Source of the DNA: Candidatus Methanophagales archaeon ANME-1-THS | GTDB lineage: Archaea; Halobacteriota; Syntropharchaeia; Alkanophagales; Methanospirareceae | Direction: 5' to 3' | Assembly (NCBI GenBank): GCA_004212135.1 | Contig: RXIE01000082.1 | Span: forward strand, 1-12,832 | Length of the DNA: 12,832 nucleotides | In this document: piece after piece, positions 6,388 through 12,832 of the stretch | How the letters are laid out: every line of letters starts with the position of its first letter | How positions within the stretch are numbered: position 1 is the first letter of the stretch | Made by a program: the position numbers and the translations under genes | The notes under the pieces: model-generated | The model's input: only the letters and a program-made list of their open reading frames with translations | Databases searched by the model: none | Told to the model about the DNA's origin: nothing

Positions 6388-6603
6388 TTATTCCAGTTCT
6401 TCGATCTCGACAATCTTCCTCCGGCCCTTTGTTCCCGAAACGATTCGCACGTTCGCATTGAAGTAGCGTGCTAAGAGGGTAATCACCGCTCTATTCGCCT
6501 TGCCCTTTGTGGCTGGCGCTTTCACTTTTACGATCAATGGCTCGGCTTCAATTACTTCATCCGTTGGTGCGTTGGGAACCACTTTTATTTCAATTCGTTT
6601 CAT
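6388..6603 (-). CDS. DUF167 / YggU (UPF0235) family protein
   Basis: A small protein of 71 residues when started at the ATG at 6603 (MKRIEIKVVPNAPTDEV). A longer reading from a TTG at 6621 is less likely because it would overlap the stop of the upstream frame (TAG at 6606-6608) and adds nothing conserved. Family features are KVVPNAPTDEV near the start, VKAPATKGKANRAVI (about 33-47) and a late IVSGTKGRRK. The compact alpha/beta fold is known from structures, but no firm function is established. It follows the aspartoacylase-like remnant by 2 bases, an operon-like spacing that survives although the upstream gene is broken. Confidence 0.85.
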   Translation of the reverse strand: MKRIEIKVVPNAPTDEVIEAEPLIVKVKAPATKGKANRAVITLLARYFNANVRIVSGTKGRRKIVEIEELE

Positions 6604-6605
6604 GG

Positions 6606-6815
6606 CTAGAGCTCTGCGCAAAAGATACCGAAGGCCATTACCGGTACACCTGGAAACGCGACTGAAAAATCCAGATGGCCGAGAATAATCCTGTCATCGG
6701 GCGCATTTATCCTCTCCTCTAACTTCCCGAAAGCGTCATAGATGTTAGCGACGGGCTGTCCTTTCTTAACCATATCGCCGGCTTCGCCAGGAATCTGATG
6801 ATCCCACTGGTAGAG
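6606..6815 (-). pseudogene. C-terminal remnant of a succinylglutamate desuccinylase/aspartoacylase-family gene
   Basis: The minus strand is open for 69 codons, ending TAG at 6606-6608. It reads IPGEAGDMVKKGQPVANIYD, then FGKLEERINAPDD, RIILG and FPGVPVMAFGI. This pattern (G-D-x-V-K-K-G-Q-P-x-A-x-I-Y-D-x-F-G, x-I-x-A-P-x-D-x-x-I, then P-G-x-P) matches the C-terminal barrel-like domain of AstE/AspA-type zinc hydrolases. The N-terminal catalytic domain with the H-x2-E and His zinc ligands is absent: an in-frame TAG precedes it at 6816-6818, and rubredoxin begins only 19 bases further. There is no good start codon except a Met inside (at ~13). I read it as a deletion remnant left between rubredoxin and yggU. 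The family call is by eye and moderately sure. Confidence 0.55.
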
Positions 6816-6834
6816 CTAAGGGGCTGTTGTGAGT

Positions 6835-6999
6835 TTATTCCTTTACCTCTTCGAACTCCTCTTTGCTCGCACCGCAGACCGGGCAGACCCAGTCATCAGG
6901 CAGCGCTTCAAACGAGGTTCCGGGCTTTATGCCGCCGTCCTGATCACCAGCCTCGGGATCGTAGACGTAGCCGCATACGATGCAGATATATTTCTTCAT
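6835..6999 (-). CDS. Rubredoxin (copy 1)
   Basis: A complete 54-residue rubredoxin, missed by length-limited ORF calling. It starts MKKYICIVCGYVYDPEAGD and holds the iron ligands C6-x2-C9-G-Y and C39-P-V-C42-G-A. Conserved aromatic and structural residues (Y4, Y11, Y13, F30, W37, F49) and the KPGT.FE.LP.DW stretch are present. It carries one electron in the cytoplasm, typically for rubredoxin:oxygen or superoxide reductases or other flavodiiron partners in anaerobes. ATG 6999 fits the family start; ATG 7002 or GTG 7005 in frame are alternatives, and AAGGAG (7012-7017) lies 9 bases upstream of 7002. A TATA-like box is at 7035-7043. It is followed downstream by the aspartoacylase remnant and yggU. 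Confidence 0.93.
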   Translation of the reverse strand: MKKYICIVCGYVYDPEAGDQDGGIKPGTSFEALPDDWVCPVCGASKEEFEEVKE

Positions 7000-7034
7000 C
7001 ATCACACCACTCTCCTTTCCATTCAGCCGTTCTC

Positions 7035-7043
7035 ATATTTAAG
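7035..7043 (-). promoter_or_regulatory. TATA-like box of rubredoxin copy 1
   Basis: The minus strand reads CTTAAATAT, about 40 bases before the ATG at 6999, in the 135-base gap between the two rubredoxin genes. Transcription would start close to the Shine-Dalgarno-like AAGGAG. It suggests that copy 1 can be expressed independently of copy 2. Confidence 0.35.
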
Positions 7044-7121
7044 CATAGCTGGTTTGAAGTGCGTTCACATGCATACCTGAGACACCTGACAGGCTCGTAT
7101 TATGCGCTGATCTCGTTTGGT

Positions 7122-7286
7122 TTATTCCATGACTTCGACAAATTCAGACTTGGTTGCACTGCATTCGGGACAGAGCCAATCTTCTGGCAGCGCTTCAAAG
7201 GTCGTTCCCGGCTTTATACCGCTCGCGGGATCGCCCTTCGCGGGATCATAGATATAGCCACAGATCGTGCATTCGTATTTCTTCAT
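7122..7286 (-). CDS. Rubredoxin (copy 2)
   Basis: A second complete 54-residue rubredoxin, equal in length to copy 1 and sharing M-K-K-Y, C-G-Y-x-Y-D-P, G-I-K-P-G-T-x-F-E-A-L-P and D-W-x-C-P. Iron ligands are C6, C9, C39 and C42. The second knuckle reads CPECSATKSEF, with Ser43 where rubredoxins nearly always have Gly (copy 1: CPVCGASKEEF). That Gly position near the iron influences redox potential and packing, so the two copies may differ in potential (inference). GGTGA lies 4 bases before the ATG, and a TATA-like box TATATAA at 7319-7325 sits ~36 bases upstream, giving a very short leader. Tandem duplication with divergence is the simplest origin. Confidence 0.92.
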   Translation of the reverse strand: MKKYECTICGYIYDPAKGDPASGIKPGTTFEALPEDWLCPECSATKSEFVEVME

Positions 7287-7318
7287 ATCTTCACCGGATC
7301 TTCGTTTGGCTTAGGTGG

Positions 7319-7325
7319 TTATATA
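7319..7325 (-). promoter_or_regulatory. TATA box of rubredoxin copy 2
   Basis: The minus strand reads TATATAA, centred ~36 bases before the ATG at 7286, so transcription should start about 11 bases before the start codon. It lies between the DUF1122 stop (7432) and the rubredoxin gene, arguing that the rubredoxins are not simply the tail of the ThDP-DUF1122 operon. Confidence 0.45.
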
Positions 7326-7431
7326 GGTTGGTGGAATTCGCGTACCGTACTCTTATACGTAGTGTTCATGCAGAGCGTACCATCGGTCTTTGAATCAGTA
7401 TGGTTCTTTACAGCCGAGCGCGTCCCGCCAC

Positions 7432-8073
7432 TTAGGCTTTTGTTCTCCAGCTCTTTTCCTTTTCCACTTCTTCCAGGATTCTCGCCGCTAATTCCTTGCA
7501 GACCTTCTCGATCTCAGGCTCCAGATACCCGCGTGTACCGAGAAATTCAGTCAGCTCGGCCACGATCTTCTGCGTATTGAGTTGTTTGCGCGCCTCGTCA
7601 AGCGGTTTCCCACCCTGCAGTTTTATGCCACCCTCTTTCCATCCCTCCGCGAAATACCAATCCTTGAACCAGCGACAGCCACTTCGCCAGAGTAGAAAGC
7701 CTAAGGGCGTTGCAGCCGGTGGCACGCCGGCAAGTAACGCTCGTGCGGTCATTCGGTGGTCGATATAAGAGACCGAGAGGTGTCCGCCCGGTGGGATCAA
7801 TTCGGAGAGCAGTTGAAAGAGCTTTTCTCCTGCTTCATCAACCTCAGCACCTGTTACAGGAGAATAATCGATCTCCATCCAGGGTCTGATCCACGTACTC
7901 CCGGTATAATATAACCCGCTCACGATACTGTGCTCGTTAATGCGCAGGCTGAACGAAACGACGCCAGCAAATGCGCCCTTTTTTACCTCGCCCAAACGTA
8001 ACGTGTACGAACCGAGTCTTCTGCCATCCAGGGAATACAGCGGATTTTCCGGTTCACGTTCTTGTGCGGTCAT
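7432..8073 (-). CDS. DUF1122 family protein
   Basis: A 213-residue soluble protein recognised as DUF1122 by its conserved core: FSLRINEHSIVSGLYYTGS (residues ~41-59), PWMEIDYSPVTGAEV (~64-78), LIPPGGHLSVSYIDH (~92-106), and GVPPAATPLGFLLWRSGCRW then FKDWYFAEGWKEGG.KLQG.KPL (~115-158). The family is known from archaea and some bacteria and has no established biochemical role; the PPGGHL segment followed by an acidic region is suggestive of a transferase-like fold but that is speculation. The ATG lies 8 bases after the stop of the ThDP enzyme, with AGGT about 7 bases upstream overlapping that stop, so the two are almost surely co-transcribed and may be coupled. The C-terminus is a charged helix (VCKELAARILEEVEKEKSW). 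Confidence 0.75.
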   Translation of the reverse strand: MTAQEREPENPLYSLDGRRLGSYTLRLGEVKKGAFAGVVSFSLRINEHSIVSGLYYTGSTWIRPWMEIDYSPVTGAEVDEAGEKLFQLLSELIPPGGHLSVSYIDHRMTARALLAGVPPAATPLGFLLWRSGCRWFKDWYFAEGWKEGGIKLQGGKPLDEARKQLNTQKIVAELTEFLGTRGYLEPEIEKVCKELAARILEEVEKEKSWRTKA

Positions 8074-8081
8074 TCTTTTAC

Positions 8082-9674
8082 CTAAAATCGCTTTGGATCC
8101 GTCTCGATATCCACGATGGCGGGCTTCTTCGCCGCGAGAGCTGCTTCTAACGCAGCCTTCAACTCGTTCGGCTCGGTCACGTGGAACCCAACGCCGCCGC
8201 AGGACGTAGCGTAATCCGCGTAGTTCGGATTTTTTAGTTCTGTTGCGAACTTCGGATAGCCCTCAACCTTCTGCTCCATGCTGATCATTGCCAGCTCGTT
8301 ATTGTTTAAGATGACCACGATGATAGCCAGCTTGTTCTCGACCGCGGTAAGGAACTCGCCCATCACCTGTGCGAAGCCGCCATCGCCGGTGATGCAGACC
8401 ACCTGCTTATCCGGAGCGGCTAATTTCGCGGCAAGAGCGCCGGGTAGCCCGAACCCCATGGTGGCGAGATAGCCGGACATCAGCAGCGTCTGCCGGGTCA
8501 TCACGAAATTGCGGCCAAACCAGAAGCTATTATCACCAACGTCCACAGAGATGATCGCTGTCGGGTCTATTACTTCCCGCAAGACCTTCATAATAAATGG
8601 ACCGCGTAAGGGTGATGACCTCACGTCAGCCTCCTTTTCGAGCTGCGCATACCACCTCTCCTTCTCCTCCTTCACGTCCTCGACGAGCTGTGGATTCGCT
8701 CGTTCCTGTACGCGCTCCACTAATTCAGCCAGTACCACGCCGCACTCACCGAGAATCGGGACTTCGATCGGGAAACTCTTGCCAAGGTTCATAGGATCGA
8801 TATCCACCTGAATAATCGTTTTCCGGGGGATATTGGTCTTCGCGGAGAATGAAGAACCGAAGACCAGGAGCAGATCAGATGCGTTGACATACGTTCGTGC
8901 CATCGGGGTACCCACATCGCCGAGCACGCCGAGGGCGAGTTCATGATCCTCGGGCACGATACCTTTTGCACGATACGTGGTGATGATAGGCGCGGAGATT
9001 CGATCGGCGAGCTTTAAGAGCTTCTCGCCCTGGGCTCGTGCGCCCCAGCCTGCGATTATCACCGGACGTTCCGCCTCGTTGATCAACCGAACGGCCCGTT
9101 CGACGAGGTCAGTGTTCAGGATGCGGAATTCAGGAATTCGACCCTTTAGCGGTTCTATACGTGCGTCAAGTACTTCTTTCTGGACATCATTTGGAATCGC
9201 GAGATGCGAAACGCCTCGTTCGACCACCGCATGCTTTAACGCGAGTGTCACGAGCTCTATGGTTTGCTCTTTCGAATTGATAGTCTTGTTAAAGGTGCAG
9301 AAGGAGTTGAAGAGAACATCCTGGTCAATCTCTTGAAAACTGCCCGGCCCGATATACTGGAGCTTCACCTGCCCGGTGAGCGCGACCACAGGAGCGCGAT
9401 CCATCTTCGCATCATAGAGTCCGGTAATCAAATTGGTTGCGCCCGGCCCTGCAATTGTCAAGCATACGCCCACGTTACCGGTGAGTTTGGCGTAGGCCGA
9501 AGCCATGAGCGCTGCTGCTTCTTCATGCCGTACTTTTATGAATCGTACCCTGGGGTGCTTGCGTATCGCATCCACGACCCCGAGGCAGGTCGTACCCGGG
9601 AGCCCAAAGACATATTCCACACCCCACGCAGCGAGTTGGTCCACAATGACCTCGGATACCGTTCTCTCTTGCAT
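8082..9674 (-). CDS. ThDP-dependent enzyme, pyruvate oxidase / acetolactate synthase-like
   Basis: A 530-residue enzyme with the three-domain layout of the POX/ALS family: PYR domain (1-165) with FGLPGTT, the catalytic Glu in RHEEAAALMASAYAKLTG (E51/E52), and PGSFQEID (110-117); a central, possibly FAD-binding domain (~185-330); and a ThDP domain (~365-530) with GDGGF (430-434) and NN (457-458) binding the Mg-diphosphate. The segment SMEQKVEGYPKFATELKNPN resembles E. coli PoxB more than IlvB. No ilvN-type regulatory subunit gene is adjacent, which also argues against a canonical acetohydroxyacid synthase. The C-terminus ends just after the ThDP domain, without PoxB's membrane-binding helix, so it should be soluble. 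The likely substrate is pyruvate or another 2-oxo acid; the acceptor is unknown. The start ATG has AGGT 8 bases upstream. It leads the operon with DUF1122 and is divergent from the FrhB-like gene. Confidence 0.82.
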   Translation of the reverse strand: MQERTVSEVIVDQLAAWGVEYVFGLPGTTCLGVVDAIRKHPRVRFIKVRHEEAAALMASAYAKLTGNVGVCLTIAGPGATNLITGLYDAKMDRAPVVALTGQVKLQYIGPGSFQEIDQDVLFNSFCTFNKTINSKEQTIELVTLALKHAVVERGVSHLAIPNDVQKEVLDARIEPLKGRIPEFRILNTDLVERAVRLINEAERPVIIAGWGARAQGEKLLKLADRISAPIITTYRAKGIVPEDHELALGVLGDVGTPMARTYVNASDLLLVFGSSFSAKTNIPRKTIIQVDIDPMNLGKSFPIEVPILGECGVVLAELVERVQERANPQLVEDVKEEKERWYAQLEKEADVRSSPLRGPFIMKVLREVIDPTAIISVDVGDNSFWFGRNFVMTRQTLLMSGYLATMGFGLPGALAAKLAAPDKQVVCITGDGGFAQVMGEFLTAVENKLAIIVVILNNNELAMISMEQKVEGYPKFATELKNPNYADYATSCGGVGFHVTEPNELKAALEAALAAKKPAIVDIETDPKRF

Positions 9675-9818
9675 AGTTCTTACCTACGCTCAGGCTCTAT
9701 TAAACATTTTACAACAGCATGAATGCGATCACCCTGAACGATTTTTCGGCACAGTGAACGAGCTCTTCTCTTCCGCGTATTTTGCTTCTCGATTCTTCTT
9801 TGGAACCGAACTGAACCT

Positions 9819-9827
9819 TTTTATATG
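9819..9827 (+). promoter_or_regulatory. TATA box of the FrhB-like gene
   Basis: TTTTATATG forms a good box A (preceded by CTT), centred near 9823. Transcription should begin near 9848, downstream of the ATG codons at 9825, 9837 and 9843. The first ATG overlaps the box itself and so cannot be the true start from this promoter; ATG 9882, with AAAGGAAGG upstream, fits. Confidence 0.5.
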
Positions 9828-9881
9828 CCGACCAGCATGGTTATGGTATCAACGGAACGAGATAAAGGAAGGACCAGAGAA

Positions 9882-10988
9882 ATGGAAAGGAGAAAGGATT
9901 TCAGCGATTTGAAGCGTGAAGTGATTGATAATGGGAACTGTGCGCTCTGCGGTGGCTGCGTGGCTACCTGCAGGTTGCTCGATTACGGTTTGCTTCGTAT
10001 GGACGTTGCGGAGGGCGGCCCGGTGAAAGGGGAAGGGCAGCAGTACGCGCCTGCAGCATCCTGCTTTTTCTCTCAGGGAAAACCAGTTATACGGCCGGGT
10101 CAGCAGTGTCCGCCGAGTTGTGGCTATTGTTATTATCAATGCCCGCGTGTCGAGGCACCGGTGCTCAAGGAAGGATTGGAAGAGATCTATGAGGTCGTGA
10201 GTAAGGATGAGACGATACGAGGCGCGTGCCATAATGGCGGTGCGCTTCTTTCGTTACTCGTATCTGCACTTGAGGATGCGATCGTCGAGGGCTGTATAAC
10301 CATTGCTGATAAGGCGGGTAAGCCCGAGGTGCGGGTCGCGATGAGTAAATCGAGTTTGATTGAAGGTGCGGGCAGTTGCTATGGGTCCGCGGCGACACTG
10401 ACTGGTGTAGCGGATGCGATTGTGAACCAAGGTCTCTGGACCGTTGCTCTGGTCGGCACACCGTGCCAGATCGCAGGCTATGAGAAGATGCTCGAGGTCG
10501 GTCGTGGCACGCACAATGCCCATAATTTCTCGTCCAGCGTCCGATTGCGAATCAGCCTCTTCTGCACAGGTGCATATTCGTATGATGCTTTGGTAAAGGA
10601 GTACCTTGAACGCAAACAGGGTATTCCGGTACGTGAGATCACCAGGTTGGACATTCGGGACGATGGGCTGCATGTCTATGCAGGTGATAAAGAGCTGTTC
10701 CATGCCGCACTGAGCGAGATAGCGGATTACAAACGCGCGGGCTGCAAGATCTGCGAGGATTTCGCCGGTCGGTTTTCTGATATCAGTGTGGGACATATCG
10801 GCACACCTGCGGGGAAGTCAACGGTCATCATTCATACTGATTTCGGGAAAGAGGTCTTCGAACGTGCGATCGAATGGGGTTATATCGACGCGAAGCCGAT
10901 CGATAAAGCAGGTGCGGAGTTGATACACCGGCTGCAGCAGGAGAAACGCGAGGCGGGGCTTGCTGAGAAGGCAAAGAGGAAGGACTGA
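9882..10988 (+). CDS. F420 hydrogenase/dehydrogenase beta-subunit (FrhB-like) iron-sulfur flavoprotein
   Basis: A 368-residue FrhB/FpoF-family protein, started here at ATG 9882 because AAAGGAAGG (9866-9874) lies 7 bases upstream and the longer ATG at 9825 falls inside the TATA box. The N-terminus has a ferredoxin-like C20-x2-C-x2-C-x3-C motif (NCALCGGCVATC). A second cluster site follows at C76, C80, C83, C87 (QQCPPSCGYCYYQCP), then the family core LVGTPCQIAGYEKM (190-203), SLFCTG (225-230) and a late CKICEDFAGRFSDISVGHIG (288-307). Such proteins bind FAD, [4Fe-4S] clusters and F420, passing electrons between F420H2 and partner subunits. No hydrogenase, formate dehydrogenase or Fpo subunit gene is adjacent, so the partner is unknown. 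It is divergent from the ThDP-DUF1122 operon. The C-terminus is a charged helix (LQQEKREAGLAEKAKRKD). Confidence 0.85.
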   Translation: MERRKDFSDLKREVIDNGNCALCGGCVATCRLLDYGLLRMDVAEGGPVKGEGQQYAPAASCFFSQGKPVIRPGQQCPPSCGYCYYQCPRVEAPVLKEGLEEIYEVVSKDETIRGACHNGGALLSLLVSALEDAIVEGCITIADKAGKPEVRVAMSKSSLIEGAGSCYGSAATLTGVADAIVNQGLWTVALVGTPCQIAGYEKMLEVGRGTHNAHNFSSSVRLRISLFCTGAYSYDALVKEYLERKQGIPVREITRLDIRDDGLHVYAGDKELFHAALSEIADYKRAGCKICEDFAGRFSDISVGHIGTPAGKSTVIIHTDFGKEVFERAIEWGYIDAKPIDKAGAELIHRLQQEKREAGLAEKAKRKD

Positions 10989-11050
10989 GAGGGACGGTGG
11001 AGTCTAAGCGATTATAACCTGCACCACCACATATTCTTAATGCAGAGGTA

Positions 11051-11060
11051 GACACGTGTC
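11051..11060. promoter_or_regulatory. Perfect palindrome GACACGTGTC upstream of the permease gene
   Basis: A 10-base perfect palindrome lies 48 bases before the permease ATG, in the 119-base gap after the FrhB-like stop. A TATA-like ATTATAAC occurs ~40 bases before it (11011-11018). Its position just downstream of that box would suit an operator. Ten-base palindromes also arise by chance, so this is tentative. Confidence 0.25.
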
Positions 11061-11107
11061 AACGAGAGTGCCCGATTAGTAACACGCTAAGAGGTTGTGA
11101 GCGGTTG

Positions 11108-12832
11108 ATGACACCTGAAATTCTGCTCGTGCTGGTGGTACTCGTGGTCACTATTATCCTCTTCGCGACCGAGGCCTTCCGCGTCGATGTCATCGCTCTC
11201 TTGATTATGGTCACGCTGCCCTGGCTGGGGCTCATTACACCTGTGGAAGCGTTTTCTGGCCTCGCAAGCAACGCCGTGGTGGCGATCATCGCCGTGATGA
11301 TCCTGAGCTACGGTGTGGGTCGTTCGGGCGTGATGGACCGCATTACTCGACCGATCATCCGCGTGGCGGGCTCGAGCGAGAAACGGCTGATCGGGCTCGT
11401 GGCTGCTGCGGCCGGTATGATCTCCTCGTTCATGCAGAATATCGGCGCGGTCGCCCTTTTCCTGCCCGCCGTGATGCGGATCTCTCGGAACATGCGCATC
11501 CCTATCTCACGTCTCTTGATGCCGCTTGGGTTCGCCAGCATTCTTGGTGGCACGCTCACTATGGTGGGCTCCGGACCGCTCATTATCCTCAATGATCTCG
11601 TAACTCAGGGTGGTCAGGAGCCGTTCGGGCTCTTCAGTGTCACACCCATCGGCATTGCGCTTTTAGCTGCCGGGGTCCTTTATTTCCTGCTCCTCGGCAG
11701 ATTCGTGCTCCCGGTGAGGGAAGAAGTGGAACGAGAACCTCTTAGCCGGCAGCGGGAGCTGATCGAAACCTGGCGCCTGCCTTCTACGATCTATCACGCG
11801 GCTATTCCACCTGGCAGCCCGCTTATCGGGAAGACGCGAGAGGACGCACAGCTCTGGATCCGCTACCACATAATCCTCCTCGCGCTCGCAGAGGGCAAGG
11901 AGCTGCTCTACGCACCCTGGCGCTACACCCGCTTCGTTGAGGGTCAGGAGCTCGCACTGATCGGCAGCGAGGACGATATCGAACATTTTATCGCCGATTT
12001 CCGGCTGGAGGTCACGGCGGCGAGCCCGAAATTTGACGCTCTGCGCAGTGGCGAAGTCGCGGGGTTCGCGGAGATCATTATTCCTCCACGCGCGCCGATA
12101 GCCGGGAAGACGATGCGGGAACTCGCGATCCGGAAGACGTACGGTGTGGAGCCGATCATGCTGCTGAGCGGCGTCCGCGAGGAGCGAGAAGACTTCTCAG
12201 ACCGCTTCTTAGCGCCTGGTGATGCTATGGTCCTCTACGGTCCGTGGAAGAATCTCAAAGCGATGGCAGACAACCGTAATTTCGTGCTCATCACGCCGAT
12301 CGAGACCGAATCAGCAGGGACCTCGCGACCGCTCGCGGCGGCATTCTGCTTCTTGGGTGCCATTACGCTGATTTTACTGGGGCTACCACTTTCGCTCGGG
12401 CTCCTTACCGGCGCCCTGGGGATGATTCTCCTGCGTGTTATTCCCATTGACGAAGCGTACCGGGCGATTGACTGGCGTACCGTGTTCCTGCTCGCCGGCT
12501 TGATCCCGCTGGGGATCGCGATGGAGAAGATCGGCGCGGCAAGTTACCTCGCGCATCGGCTCATCGTACCGCTCCAGGATGGTCATCCGATCCTCATTCT
12601 GGTCGCCGTTGCCGCACTGGCCACGCTCTTCACCCTCGTCATGTCAAATGTCGCAGCCACCGTCGTGTTAGTACCACTTGTCATGATCATCGGCAGTATC
12701 GCTGAGATCAATCCTCGCGCACTCGCGCTGCTCGTTGCTGTCTGTGCCTCTAACTCCTTCGTCCTGCCCACGCACCAAGTGAATGCGCTCCTGATGGCGC
12801 CCGGCGGGTACCACAGCGCCGACTACCTGAAG
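11108..12832 (+). CDS. SLC13/DASS-type permease with central RCK_C domains, 3'-truncated by the window edge
   Basis: The frame is open for 575 codons to the last base, so only the end is missing. The layout is membrane helices (about 5-40, 56-72, 93-125, 135-162, 179-200), a soluble part with two TrkA_C/RCK_C-like segments (about 228-300 and 315-395; PPGSPLIGKTREDA and PPRAPIAGKTMREL are the repeat starts), then helices from ~408 onward. SLC13-type signatures are SSFMQNIGAVALFLPAVMR (106-124), GGTLTMVGSGP, VMSNVAATVVLVPLV (511-525) and SNSFVLPTHQVNALLMAPGG (548-567). It should move a divalent anion (dicarboxylate, sulfate or similar), probably with sodium; the RCK_C domains are presumed ligand sensors. 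GAGGT lies 12 bases before the ATG, so a TTG at 11105 is an alternative start. The missing C-terminus is estimated at about 20-40 residues from family length. Confidence 0.85.
   Translation, partial: MTPEILLVLVVLVVTIILFATEAFRVDVIALLIMVTLPWLGLITPVEAFSGLASNAVVAIIAVMILSYGVGRSGVMDRITRPIIRVAGSSEKRLIGLVAAAAGMISSFMQNIGAVALFLPAVMRISRNMRIPISRLLMPLGFASILGGTLTMVGSGPLIILNDLVTQGGQEPFGLFSVTPIGIALLAAGVLYFLLLGRFVLPVREEVEREPLSRQRELIETWRLPSTIYHAAIPPGSPLIGKTREDAQLWIRYHIILLALAEGKELLYAPWRYTRFVEGQELALIGSEDDIEHFIADFRLEVTAASPKFDALRSGEVAGFAEIIIPPRAPIAGKTMRELAIRKTYGVEPIMLLSGVREEREDFSDRFLAPGDAMVLYGPWKNLKAMADNRNFVLITPIETESAGTSRPLAAAFCFLGAITLILLGLPLSLGLLTGALGMILLRVIPIDEAYRAIDWRTVFLLAGLIPLGIAMEKIGAASYLAHRLIVPLQDGHPILILVAVAALATLFTLVMSNVAATVVLVPLVMIIGSIAEINPRALALLVAVCASNSFVLPTHQVNALLMAPGGYHSADYLK

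Noticed and set aside
6798..7580. 260-codon plus-strand ORF and shorter plus-strand ORFs across the rubredoxin region.
   Set aside because: They lie opposite two clear rubredoxins and the end of DUF1122; the long frames are antisense shadows rich in Arg and Ser.
8082..9674. Calling the ThDP enzyme ilvB (acetohydroxyacid synthase).
   Set aside because: No small subunit or other branched-chain genes are adjacent, and the ThDP-domain segment near residues 466-490 resembles PoxB more than IlvB.

Overview
The window looks archaeal, and most likely from a methanogen- or ANME-type euryarchaeote; the lineage is an inference. The support is a geranylgeranyl reductase of the archaeal membrane-lipid type, an F420 hydrogenase/dehydrogenase beta-subunit homologue, a DUF1122 protein, and TATA-like boxes 25-45 bases upstream of several start codons. 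Coding density is high and no tRNA, rRNA, CRISPR array or intact transposon was seen. The window starts inside one gene and ends inside another, so it may be a whole metagenomic contig.

Left part (1-4337). An exported SBBP beta-propeller protein (minus strand) is cut by an in-frame TAA while its repeat clearly continues beyond the stop. The first 27 bases of the window are a perfect inverted copy of an internal stretch of the same gene, which suggests a fold-back artefact or a real inversion at the edge. A 469-base divergent spacer follows, with several TATA-like boxes, two possible small ORFs and a strongly foldable leader ahead of the geranylgeranyl reductase gene (plus). Then come a PrsW-type intramembrane protease (minus), a small Cys-rich SHOCT protein (minus), and an AT-rich spacer.

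Middle (4338-7431). A complete IGHMBP2/UPF1-like SF1 helicase (plus) converges with a minus-strand row: DUF167/YggU, a truncated aspartoacylase-family remnant too short for standard ORF calling, and two tandem 54-aa rubredoxins, each with its own apparent promoter.

Right part (7432-12832). A DUF1122 protein and a pyruvate-oxidase/acetolactate-synthase-like ThDP enzyme form a minus-strand operon with an 8-base gap. It is divergent from an orphan FrhB-like F420-binding iron-sulfur flavoprotein whose longest start codon lies inside its own TATA box. The window closes with an SLC13/DASS-type permease carrying two central RCK_C (TrkA_C) domains, cut by the right edge.

Functionally, 6.8-11 kb is a redox neighbourhood: rubredoxins, a ThDP 2-oxo-acid enzyme and an F420 oxidoreductase. 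That they work together is inference from proximity only. I see no defence system or new mobile element. The most useful observations are the broken propeller gene with its inverted edge, the structured lipid-gene leader, the aspartoacylase remnant, and the corrected start of the F420 protein.
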